DNA from: JBDIAR01 sp039812545
GTDB taxonomy: Bacteria > Actinomycetota > Actinomycetes > Actinomycetales > Dermatophilaceae
Direction of reading: 5' to 3'
Assembly: GCA_039812545.1 (NCBI GenBank)
Contig: JBDIAR010000105.1
Span: 1-12,618, forward strand
DNA length: 12,618 nt
The notes under the pieces are model-generated. The model saw only the letters and a program-made list of their open reading frames with translations, was not told where the DNA came from and did not search any database. A program made the position numbers and the translations under genes. Shown one piece after another: positions 6,610-12,618 of this stretch. How positions within the stretch are numbered: position 1 is the first letter of the stretch; the number at the start of each line of letters is the position of its first letter.

Positions 6610-7629
6610 ATGGGCAACAGGTCATGGCGCGGGGTCACGCTCGACGGCCGTAGCGCCGACATGATGGAGGAGGTCGGCCGGCTCACGAGCGGCGACGGCC
6701 CGTATCCCACACCCCAGATCGGCCCGGTCCAGGGCAGCTTCTCGACGCGGGTCCAGGCGTCCAAGGGCACGCATTCCGGTGGCGGCGCGATCGACCTCGG
6801 CCTCCCGTCTGCCTGGTCCGAGACGGCCGTCGACCATCTCGTGCTGGCGATGCGCCGGGTGGGCTGGGCCGCGTGGTACCGGCCCCCGAACTGGGACCGC
6901 AAGGGCGGTGGCCGGCACGTGCACGGGATCGCCGTGAACTGCCCCACGCTCGCCCGCGGAGCGGCGAGGCAGGTGCTCGACTACCTGGCGGGGCGCAACG
7001 GATTGGCCAACGGGGCGCCGGACACCGGGCCGCGCCAGTTCGTCAGGAACACCTGGGAGGCGTACCGGGCCGGCGCCGGCGGGCACGAGGTGATCGGCGC
7101 AGGTGCCAGGCCGAGCGGGCCCTTCCCGGTCCCCGGAGGGCCCGACTCGATGTACGGGGTCTCGACATCGGGGAAGCCGTACTACAGCGGCAAGGCGGGC
7201 TCGGCCCAACGGTCTCGCGACGACATCCGAGAACGCATCAGGATGATCCAGCGGGCGGTCGGCGCCTTCCCGGACGGTGACTACGGCGACGCCACGGAAC
7301 AGGCGGTCCGGCGGTGGCAACAGGCCCACGGCCTTCAGGTCGACGGCCTGGTCGGGCCGCAGACCTGGGCGTCCTTGACCGCGCGCGCCGCGGGTGGCCA
7401 ACCGGTCCCCATCCCCCTCCCCATCCCGCCACTCCCTCCGGGTCCTCTGCCGGGACTGCCCGAGGAGAACGGGCCGCTCACAGCGCCCGTCGATCCGGGC
7501 CTCGACCCCGATGGCGTCATCCTGGCGATGGAACCGCGTGTGCCGTGGGACCCGACCATCGTGCTCACCGAGGAACTGGCCCGATCGATGACACCGCCGG
7601 ATCTGACGGAGGCGGAGCTCGACTGCTGA
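6610..7629 (+). CDS. M15-type peptidase-like / peptidoglycan-binding domain protein
   Basis: A probable peptidoglycan-acting protein of 339 residues. The N-terminal part (about 40-110) has the Zn-ligand pattern of D-Ala-D-Ala carboxypeptidase-like (M15/hedgehog-fold) domains: H55 and D62 in THSGGGAIDLG, and H103/H105 in GRHVHGI. A linker with PYYSGK follows. Residues about 205-257 form a classic PG_binding_1 domain (IRMIQRAV, GDYGDATEQAVRRWQ, HGLQVDGLVGPQTW). A proline-rich stretch (about 262-285) leads to an acidic tail ending in Cys. No signal peptide or membrane helix is visible, which is endolysin-like. ATG 6610 is preferred, but in-frame TTG 6574 and GTG 6589 exist and the Shine-Dalgarno is weak. 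Whether the fold is active is inferred only from the H/D/H pattern. Confidence 0.8.
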   Translation: MGNRSWRGVTLDGRSADMMEEVGRLTSGDGPYPTPQIGPVQGSFSTRVQASKGTHSGGGAIDLGLPSAWSETAVDHLVLAMRRVGWAAWYRPPNWDRKGGGRHVHGIAVNCPTLARGAARQVLDYLAGRNGLANGAPDTGPRQFVRNTWEAYRAGAGGHEVIGAGARPSGPFPVPGGPDSMYGVSTSGKPYYSGKAGSAQRSRDDIRERIRMIQRAVGAFPDGDYGDATEQAVRRWQQAHGLQVDGLVGPQTWASLTARAAGGQPVPIPLPIPPLPPGPLPGLPEENGPLTAPVDPGLDPDGVILAMEPRVPWDPTIVLTEELARSMTPPDLTEAELDC

Positions 7630-7649
7630 GCCCGACCCGTCACCGGGCT
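7629..7649. terminator. Short hairpin between convergent genes
   Basis: AGCCCG (7629-7634) and CGGGCT (7644-7649) are inverted copies with a 9-base loop. They lie directly after the stop of the peptidoglycan protein gene and before the convergent stop of the response regulator gene. There is no T-run, so this is only a weak candidate for a two-way terminator. Confidence 0.3.
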
Positions 7650-7658
7650 GCGGGGACG

Positions 7659-8264
7659 TCAGAGCCAGCCGTTGGCGTCGGCGATCCGGACCGCATCGGC
7701 GCGGTTGCGGGCATCGGTCTTGCCGATGGCCGACGACAGGTGATTGCGCACCGTTCCCTCGGACAGGTACACCGCCCGGGCGATCTCGGCGACCGACCCA
7801 CCGCTGCGCGCGGCTCGCAACACCTCGGCCTCGCGCTCGGTCAGCGGCGACTCCCCCACCGTCATGCTCTCGGCGGCCAGCTCGGGGTCGATGACCCGCA
7901 ACCCGGCGTGGACCCGACGCACCGCGTCGGCCAACTCGGTGGCCGGTGTGTCCTTGACGACGAAGCCACTCGCGCCGGCCCGCAACGCCCGAGCCAGGAA
8001 ACCGGGCCGGGCGAAGGTCGTCACGATGAGCACCCGGACCCGCGGGCAGGCGACCCGCAGGGCTTTCGTCGCCTCGATCCCGTCCAACCCGGGCATCTCG
8101 ACGTCGACGAGGGCGACGTCAGGGGTGTGCCGTTCAGCGGCGGCCACGAGTTCGTCACCGCGGCCCACCTCGGCGACCACGACGAGGTCCTTCTCCAGCC
8201 CGAGCAGCGCAGCCAATGCGCCGCGCACCAGGGCCTGATCGTCGGCGAGCAGCAGCCGGATCAC
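7659..8264 (-). CDS. NarL/LuxR-family two-component response regulator
   Basis: A DNA-binding response regulator, phosphorylated by a HisKA_3-type kinase. Of 201 residues, the receiver domain (1-120) has the acidic pair D8-D9, phospho-acceptor D54 (LVDVEMPGLDG), T82 and K104 (VVKD). The LuxR-type helix-turn-helix spans about 139-201 (PLTEREAEVLRAARSGGSVAEIARAVYLSEGTVRNHL). The GTG at 8264 is chosen because the receiver begins VIRLLLADDQ there, and it overlaps the kinase's TGA (GTGA), a normal coupled junction. The open frame extends further upstream only as out-of-frame kinase sequence. All key residues are present, so this half of the system looks functional. The likely target is the ABC operon upstream, where a dyad lies at 11400-11419. 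Confidence 0.95.
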   Translation of the reverse strand: MIRLLLADDQALVRGALAALLGLEKDLVVVAEVGRGDELVAAAERHTPDVALVDVEMPGLDGIEATKALRVACPRVRVLIVTTFARPGFLARALRAGASGFVVKDTPATELADAVRRVHAGLRVIDPELAAESMTVGESPLTEREAEVLRAARSGGSVAEIARAVYLSEGTVRNHLSSAIGKTDARNRADAVRIADANGWL

Positions 8265-9499
8265 AAGTCCACCACCGGGTGCGACGCCGAGTCCGGCGCA
8301 GAGTCCGGTGCCGCGTCCGACGCCGCATCCGACGCCGCAGCGGCATACACGGCGACGGCGAAGCCGTGGGGGTGCACCGACGTGGTGACCAGTCGCGCAC
8401 CGGCGGCGGTCGCCCGCTCTCGAAGCCCGCGCAGACCGTTGCCCGCACCCGGGTTCAGCGATGCACACCCCACTCCGTCGTCGCTGATCCGCACCGAGGT
8501 CGGGGTCAGCTCGATCCAGCATCGATCCGCTCGGCTGTGCCGCACGACATTGGTGACGGATTCGCGGATCGCCCACGCGAAGAGTTCCCGGAACCGTTCG
8601 TCGACCTCATCGGTCGCCTGCGGAAGGTCTGCGTCGATCTGCGCGGCCCGCAACGCATTCCGGGCCCGGGACAACTCGCTCGCCAGGCTGAGGGTGCGCA
8701 TTCCCGCGATGGTATGCCGGACGTCGACGAGGGCGTCCCGGGCGAGTCGTTCGATCTCCACGAGTTCCTGTTTGGCGCGGGTCGGGTCGGCCTCGAAGAC
8801 CCGGTTCGCCAGGTCCGCTTTGACGGTGATGACGGTGAGCGAATGACCGAGGATGTCGTGCAGGTCGCGGGACAACCGGCCGCGTTCCTCCTCCAGTTGC
8901 AGGCGGGTGTTCTCCTCACGCATCTGCACCACCTGGCGCTGTCGCCGGCCGGCCAGCACGCCGGCTCCGACGGCGACCATCGCCAGCGCGGTCGACATGG
9001 CCGTGGCATCGTCGCGCTGCCAGCCGGAGGCCACCCTCGGGACGACGAAGAGGGCGATGGTCAGCGCCGCGCCGATGCCTCCGGCCACGCGGATGGAGAA
9101 GGTGAAGAGGCCGGCAACCGCGAGGAATACCCAGGTCGCCGATCCGGTCTGGCCCAGCGCCCAGGGCGCGATGGCGGAGCAGAGGACCAAACCGGCATAC
9201 CGCGCCAGGTGCAGCGGTCGACGGTGCAGTCGGTCGCGCTCCTCATTGGTGAGGGCCATCGTGTCGGCACGCACATCTCGACGGTCGAGGAAGTGCCACA
9301 GGTAGATCCCGGCGAACGTGACCAGGGCGGCGAGCCCGACGACCCGGTGCGGTTCGCTGCGTTACGCCCAGGCCTGCGAGATCGGTTGGACGAGGTAGAT
9401 GAGCCACACCCCGGCCAGGACCGTTCCGATGACCCGCCCGACCGTCAACCCGGGTTCGTCGGACCCGGGCCGCTCGGCGCGCGGGTGATCGCTGGACAT
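8261..9499 (-). pseudogene. Sensor histidine kinase (DesK/YvfT type), interrupted by TAA
   Basis: A membrane sensor kinase for the adjacent regulator. The natural start is ATG 9499, with GGGAGG 8 bases upstream. A continuous frame of 412 codons runs to TGA 8261, broken only by TAA at 9362-9364 (codon 46). The reading frame is identical on both sides, and both sides encode membrane segments: TM1 about 20-40, TM2 53-70, then four more to about 184. This makes one disrupted gene more likely than two genes. Downstream are phospho-acceptor H214 (SRDLHDILGHSL), the N-box with N317, G1 box SDDGVG (about 338-343) and G2 GNGLRGLRERA, all intact. Re-initiation at GTG 9274 would give a 337-residue kinase lacking TM1-2. 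The C-terminus is a low-complexity Ala/Ser/Asp/Pro tail. A sequencing error is the main alternative. Confidence 0.8.
8289..8336. repeat. Four degenerate 12-bp tandem units in kinase 3' end
   Basis: The units are GAGTCCGGCGCA, GAGTCCGGTGCC, GCGTCCGACGCC and GCATCCGACGCC. They encode the four-residue periodic tail (ASDA, APDS) of the kinase, after the end of its ATPase domain and just before the coupled regulator start. The unit length is a multiple of three, so copy changes keep the frame. Confidence 0.75.
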
Positions 9500-9501
9500 G
9501 G

Positions 9502-9539
9502 CTCCAGCCTCCCAGGCGCGAGGGCCCGGGAGGCTGGAG
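9502..9539 (-). promoter_or_regulatory. Perfect 12-bp-arm hairpin occluding the kinase ribosome binding site
   Basis: CTCCAGCCTCCC (9502-9513) and GGGAGGCTGGAG (9528-9539) are exact inverted copies around a 14-base loop. In the minus-strand mRNA the 3' arm holds the kinase's GGGAGG Shine-Dalgarno and ends two bases before ATG 9499. The fold would therefore hide the ribosome binding site. It lies between the permease stop (9564) and the kinase start. It could limit kinase translation, protect or separate mRNA segments, or attenuate transcription; there is no U-run for a standard terminator. Confidence 0.7.
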
Positions 9540-9563
9540 TTCGCCGGTCGGACACTCACCCGT

Positions 9564-10377
9564 TCAGACCCGGGCGGTGTCGCGCCGGAACCGCCAGACG
9601 GCTCCGACGACGAAGACCGTCGCCCACACCACCAGGTTGACGATCCACGCCAACTGGATCGGGTCCTGAGCGCCCGTGGTCGTCACCGTGAGGGGCAGGT
9701 GGGCCAGTTGGTTGAGTCCGTACACGGGGGTCAGCTGGGCGATCCGGCCGAATCAGGAGTCCGGGTCGATCGGCGCGGAGAAGACGCCGCCGAACATCGA
9801 GAAGATCGCCAGGATCGGGCCGAGGAACTGCATCGCGTTCTCACTGGGCAGCAGGTACCCCATGAACAACCCGAACGCGGCGAAGACCAGGGACCCGGCC
9901 GCGATGATGAGGAACGACTCCAGCCAGGCGCTGCCGGACATGTGGGCCCGGCCGGTGACCGCCCCGGTGGCATACGTGACGGCGACCGCGACGGTGCCCA
10001 CCGCGATGGCGGCGGCGATCTTGGCGACCACATAGGCCGGGGGTTGCAGCGGGGTGAGCCGGAGTTGGCGGCTCCAGCCGGTGGATCGTTCGATGGAGAC
10101 CGAGGCGCCGGTGCTGGTCGCCGCCATGATGGCGCCGTACAGCGCCATGCTCACCATGATGTAGGCCCCAACATTGGCGACGACCCCCGGGCCCACCGAC
10201 CTTGCCGGTCAGTTGCATGGCGAAGAGCAGGAACATGCCGACCGGGAAGATCAGCGTGAAGATCATCGTGCGGCGGTTGCGCAGGATGCGCCGGGTTTCG
10301 AACCACACCAGCCAGGGGCTCAGGCCGCCGCCGCGGGCCCTGGGGTGAGTGGTCAGGTCGATCGTCGCGGTGGTCAT
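9564..10377 (-). pseudogene. ABC-2 type transporter permease, frameshifted and with an in-frame TGA
   Basis: The membrane subunit of a DrrB/YvfS-like exporter. It starts at ATG 10377, one base after the ATPase stop, with GGAG 6 bases upstream. The first 63 or so residues (cytosolic arm, then TM1 IFTLIFPVGMFLLFAM) are normal. The frame is then lost at a run of five C (10184-10188, plus strand). Removing one base joins KVGGPG to VVANVGAYIMVSMALYG, restoring the protein. A second lesion, TGA at 9753-9755 (corrected codon 208), follows FSAPIDPDS; a Trp TGG would restore FGRIAQLTPVYGLNQLA, which is typical of the family. The repaired protein is 270 residues ending at 9564, a normal length with about six membrane segments. 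Two independent lesions argue for decay, though assembly error is possible. Confidence 0.85.
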
Positions 10378-10378
10378 G

Positions 10379-11344
10379 TCAGGCTCCGTGGGTCGTGGTG
10401 TGCGGGTTGCTCGCGGGTTCGCTGGTCAGGGCCAGGAAGGCGTCCTCCAGTCCGCGGGCGATGATCTCCAGGTCGTATGCCGGGGTGCGGGTGAGCAGAT
10501 GCCGGGCGACCGCGTCGCTGTCCGAGCACTGCAGCACGACGGTGTCCCCGCGAAGATCGGCGGACTCGATGCCGGGGACGAGGGCGAGGTCGTCCGCAGT
10601 GGCTCCCGGCCAGGCGGCGCGCACGGTGCGCCCGGCGCCGAGCGCGCGGATCTGGGCGGGCGTACCGTCGGCGACGATCCGGCCTTTGGCCACGAGAACG
10701 ACTCGGTCGGCATACGCGTCGGCCTCTTCGAGGTAGTGCGTGGCGAACACGACGGTCCGCCCGGCCGCCGCGTCCGTTCGGATGGTCTGCCAGAACGCGC
10801 GGCGGGCCGTGACGTCCATCCCGGTGGTGGGTTCGTCGAGGAGGATGAGTTCGGGGTCGGACACCAGGGCCATCGCGAACCGGAGTCGCTGCTGTTCGCC
10901 GCCGGAGCACTTGCCGACCCGGCGGTCGGCGAGGTGGTCGATGCCGGCGCGCCGCATGACCTCCGCCGGATCGTTGTGCACGGGGAAGAGCCGGGCGGTG
11001 AACTCGATGGTCTCGCGAACCGTGAGGTCCTTCAGCAGACCGCCGGTCTGCATGACCGCCGAGACCAGTCCGTGGGCGATCGCGTCCTCGGGCGCCAGGC
11101 CGAAGACACGGGCGGTGCCGGAGGTGGGTTCGGACAGGCCGAGGACGATGTCCAGCGTCGAGGTCTTGCCGGCGCCGTTTGGACCCAGGAAAGCCACGAT
11201 TTCGCCCTGACCGATCGTCAGGTCGATTCCGTCGACGGCCCGGACGGCTCCGAAGTCCTTCCGCAATCCGGCCAGCTCGATGGCCGCCGGCCGGGCGGGG
11301 GCGGTTCCGGCCCCGGTCGTGGTGATGAGGTGCGCTGTGGTCAT
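10379..11344 (-). CDS. ABC transporter ATP-binding protein (DrrA/YvfR-like)
   Basis: The ATPase subunit of an ABC-2 exporter; the substrate is unknown (drug, antibiotic or lipid are typical of the family). Of 321 residues, Walker A is GPNGAGKTS (54-62), Q-loop Q99, signature CSGGEQQR (146-153, Cys and Glu variants of LSGGQ, common in this family), Walker B LILLDEPTTGMD with D170-E171, and H-loop H203. Residues about 225-310 resemble the DUF4162-type C-terminal domain of DrrA proteins. ATG 11344 is chosen; an in-frame extension to 11386 would run into the likely promoter. Only a weak AGGA precedes ATG. The stop is one base from the permease ATG. The ATPase is intact although its partner permease is broken. 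Confidence 0.93.
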   Translation of the reverse strand: MTTAHLITTTGAGTAPARPAAIELAGLRKDFGAVRAVDGIDLTIGQGEIVAFLGPNGAGKTSTLDIVLGLSEPTSGTARVFGLAPEDAIAHGLVSAVMQTGGLLKDLTVRETIEFTARLFPVHNDPAEVMRRAGIDHLADRRVGKCSGGEQQRLRFAMALVSDPELILLDEPTTGMDVTARRAFWQTIRTDAAAGRTVVFATHYLEEADAYADRVVLVAKGRIVADGTPAQIRALGAGRTVRAAWPGATADDLALVPGIESADLRGDTVVLQCSDSDAVARHLLTRTPAYDLEIIARGLEDAFLALTSEPASNPHTTTHGA

Positions 11345-11383
11345 GACTCGATCCTGGCCACCGACCGCGCCGCACCCCTCGCC

Positions 11384-11419
11384 CATTCGTCAGGGTCTGC
11401 CCATGACATTCGTCATGGG
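11384..11419. promoter_or_regulatory. Candidate operator: perfect dyad plus partial copy upstream of ABC operon
   Basis: CCCATGAC (11400-11407) and GTCATGGG (11412-11419) are exact inverted arms around ATTC. The core CATTCGTCA (11407-11415) recurs at 11384-11392, a 23-bp shift that is roughly two helical turns. The sites are about 40-75 bp upstream of the ATPase ATG, inside the 116-bp gap after the glycosyltransferase gene. This suits binding by the NarL-type regulator encoded in the same cluster. No convincing -35/-10 pair was recognised nearby. Confidence 0.55.
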
Positions 11420-11460
11420 GCCGGATGGGGCCGGCGTCGGTCGGGCGCCTGCGTCGCGAC

Positions 11461-12618
11461 TCAGTCCTCGTGGCGCAGGTTCTGCCAGACCTCTGCCCAC
11501 GGCGATCGGCGTCCCCGGCATACCTGAATCGGCTCCTCCTCCTGCTCGGTCCAGACCCCCAGCTCGTTGTCCAATTGCCCCGCGATCCGACAGGACGCGA
11601 ACTGTTCCTGCACCCCGTACGGCAGATAGCCGACGAAGACCATCGTCACCGCGGAGGCCGGCGGCATGTCGCCCTCCCCGAGCGCGTTGTGGCCGCTGTA
11701 TGCCGACGGCAGACCCAGGGCCGGACCGAACCGGGCGACCGCGCCCGCCTCCGCGTAATACCGTGTGACGACAACGGGATTCGGTGAACCGTCGGTCCTT
11801 GTGTCAATCGTCCGCCAGACCGTGGCGATCTGCGCCACGTAGGTGGGCCAGCCCAGTTGGTCACGGACCAGGATGCTCAGTTCCGGGACCGGGGTGGAGC
11901 CGAGCAGGTGGACGGGGATGATCGGCAGGGCGACCGGCGCGGCCATGGCCGTGTTCACCCCGATCAGGATCGGCACCATCCGCCGCCGGGCGGTCGACCC
12001 GGTGCGACGCCGCTCGACCCAGCGGCTCAGCGGTAGGCACCCCACGGCATACAGGGTGGCCATGGCGCCGGCGGGATAGTGGACCTGCGGTGCGAAGACC
12101 ACGGTGAAGACCACGACGAGGGTGAACGGCACGAGGATCCAGCGCGCCCTGGGCAGTCGGGCGGATTCCCCGATCCCCAAGAGCACCACCGGAAAGAGGA
12201 CGAAGCCGATCATCGCGACCAGCGCGACCGGCAGGAAGGCCCGGTTGCCGGCGCCGAAGCGCTCGGACAGGCCGTGCAGCATCGCCAATTGCGGCCAACC
12301 GTGCGTGATTTGGTACCCGATCATCGGGGCTGCGATGGCTCCGCAGAGCAAGGCCGCCAGCCAGGGCCGTCGATCGCGCAACGCCTGGCGCGGCCCGAAG
12401 ACCGCCAGCCCCACGGCGATGCCGGCGACCAGGATCGGCACCAGCAGCCGGTTCCAGGTGGCGGCTCCGGCCAATGCCCCGGCCGCGAACCACCAGCGCG
12501 GGTCCGGCCGCAGCGCGCGCAGGACGAACAGCGTCACACCCAGCCAGGCGGTCAGGTCGAGGGTGCTCGTCAACAGGACGTGGCCGAGCATCAGCGGCAA
12601 CGCGCCCCCGGCGATCCC
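11461..12618 (-). CDS. GT39-type membrane glycosyltransferase (5' end outside window)
   Basis: A partial integral-membrane protein; the frame stays open to the window edge, so the N-terminus, with the expected catalytic Asp loop, is not visible. At least 385 residues are present. The first 190 or so hold several hydrophobic helices with the family-like stretches HVLLTSTLDLTAWLG, WFAAGALAGAATWNRLLVP, and GYQITHGWPQLAMLHG between membrane segments. The rest is a further helix (about 215-235) and a mostly soluble C-terminal domain, probably extracytoplasmic, ending in RHED. This pattern matches dolichyl-phosphate-mannose-type (PMT_2/GT39) glycosyltransferases that use polyprenyl-linked sugars. 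Donor and acceptor are unknown. A 116-bp gap separates it from the ABC operon, so shared transcription is uncertain. Confidence 0.8.
   Translation of the reverse strand, partial: GIAGGALPLMLGHVLLTSTLDLTAWLGVTLFVLRALRPDPRWWFAAGALAGAATWNRLLVPILVAGIAVGLAVFGPRQALRDRRPWLAALLCGAIAAPMIGYQITHGWPQLAMLHGLSERFGAGNRAFLPVALVAMIGFVLFPVVLLGIGESARLPRARWILVPFTLVVVFTVVFAPQVHYPAGAMATLYAVGCLPLSRWVERRRTGSTARRRMVPILIGVNTAMAAPVALPIIPVHLLGSTPVPELSILVRDQLGWPTYVAQIATVWRTIDTRTDGSPNPVVVTRYYAEAGAVARFGPALGLPSAYSGHNALGEGDMPPASAVTMVFVGYLPYGVQEQFASCRIAGQLDNELGVWTEQEEEPIQVCRGRRSPWAEVWQNLRHED

Noticed and set aside
5180..6664. 494-codon plus-strand frame across dus and the sulfurtransferase gene
   Set aside because: It is antisense to dus and out of frame with the sulfurtransferase, with shadow composition. 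Both real genes are well supported.
8265..8576. N-terminal extension of the response regulator to 8576
   Set aside because: The added sequence is out-of-frame kinase coding DNA. The receiver domain begins exactly at GTG 8264, which overlaps the kinase stop.
7314..8846. 510-codon plus-strand frame over the regulator and kinase
   Set aside because: Its start lies inside the peptidoglycan-binding domain of the real gene, and the remainder is antisense to the two-component genes.
9362..9755. Stop-codon recoding as an explanation for the internal TGA and TAA
   Set aside because: Other genes here end in TGA or TAG normally, the two internal stops are different codons, a frameshift is also present nearby, and no selenocysteine-type element was recognised. 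Decay or sequence error is simpler.
10349..11527. 392-codon plus-strand frame opposite the ABC ATPase
   Set aside because: Antisense shadow; the ATPase on the minus strand has all nucleotide-binding motifs.

Overview
The window is high-GC (roughly 70 percent by eye) and densely coded. Most start codons are ATG or GTG, and the gene set looks like an actinobacterial chromosome. A dgt-dnaG pair near dus is typical of Actinomycetota; Micrococcales (an Intrasporangiaceae or Dermatophilaceae-like member) is my best guess, by inference only. No tRNA, rRNA, CRISPR array, transposase or prophage structural gene was seen.

Layout. From 51 to 3907 (minus strand) lies a replication and nucleotide block: dgt (dNTP triphosphohydrolase), dnaG (primase) and a small conserved protein coupled to dnaG's stop codon. 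The dgt-dnaG gap carries two sets of short direct repeats and a possible upstream ORF. Divergent from dgt is a GNAT acetyltransferase (3975-4535), which converges on dus (tRNA-dihydrouridine synthase, minus, 4571-5740). Divergent from dus, with only 19 bp between the two start codons, is a two-domain sulfurtransferase (5760-6572). It is followed by an endolysin-like M15-type/peptidoglycan-binding protein (6610-7629).

From 7659 to 11344 (minus strand) lies a four-gene module of the B. subtilis yvfRSTU kind, in the order ABC ATPase, ABC-2 permease, sensor kinase, NarL-type response regulator. The two cytosolic proteins (ATPase, regulator) are intact, but the two membrane genes are broken. The permease has a one-base homopolymer frameshift plus an in-frame TGA. 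The kinase has an in-frame TAA at codon 46. A perfect 12-bp-arm hairpin buries the kinase's ribosome binding site, and a perfect 8-bp-arm dyad with a partial second copy lies upstream of the ATPase gene, where the regulator would be expected to bind. The window ends inside a GT39-type membrane glycosyltransferase (11461-12618, 5' end missing).

One signal crosses gene boundaries. The heptamer GGCATAC/GTATGCC occurs 21 times, on both strands and in different codon frames, where about one is expected from base composition; GGCGTAC/GTACGCC was seen only three times. This looks like a genome-level DNA word rather than codon usage. I found no clear new defence or mobile system. The best leads are the heptamer, the decaying signalling/export module with its hairpin and operator candidate, and the repeat-bearing dnaG leader.
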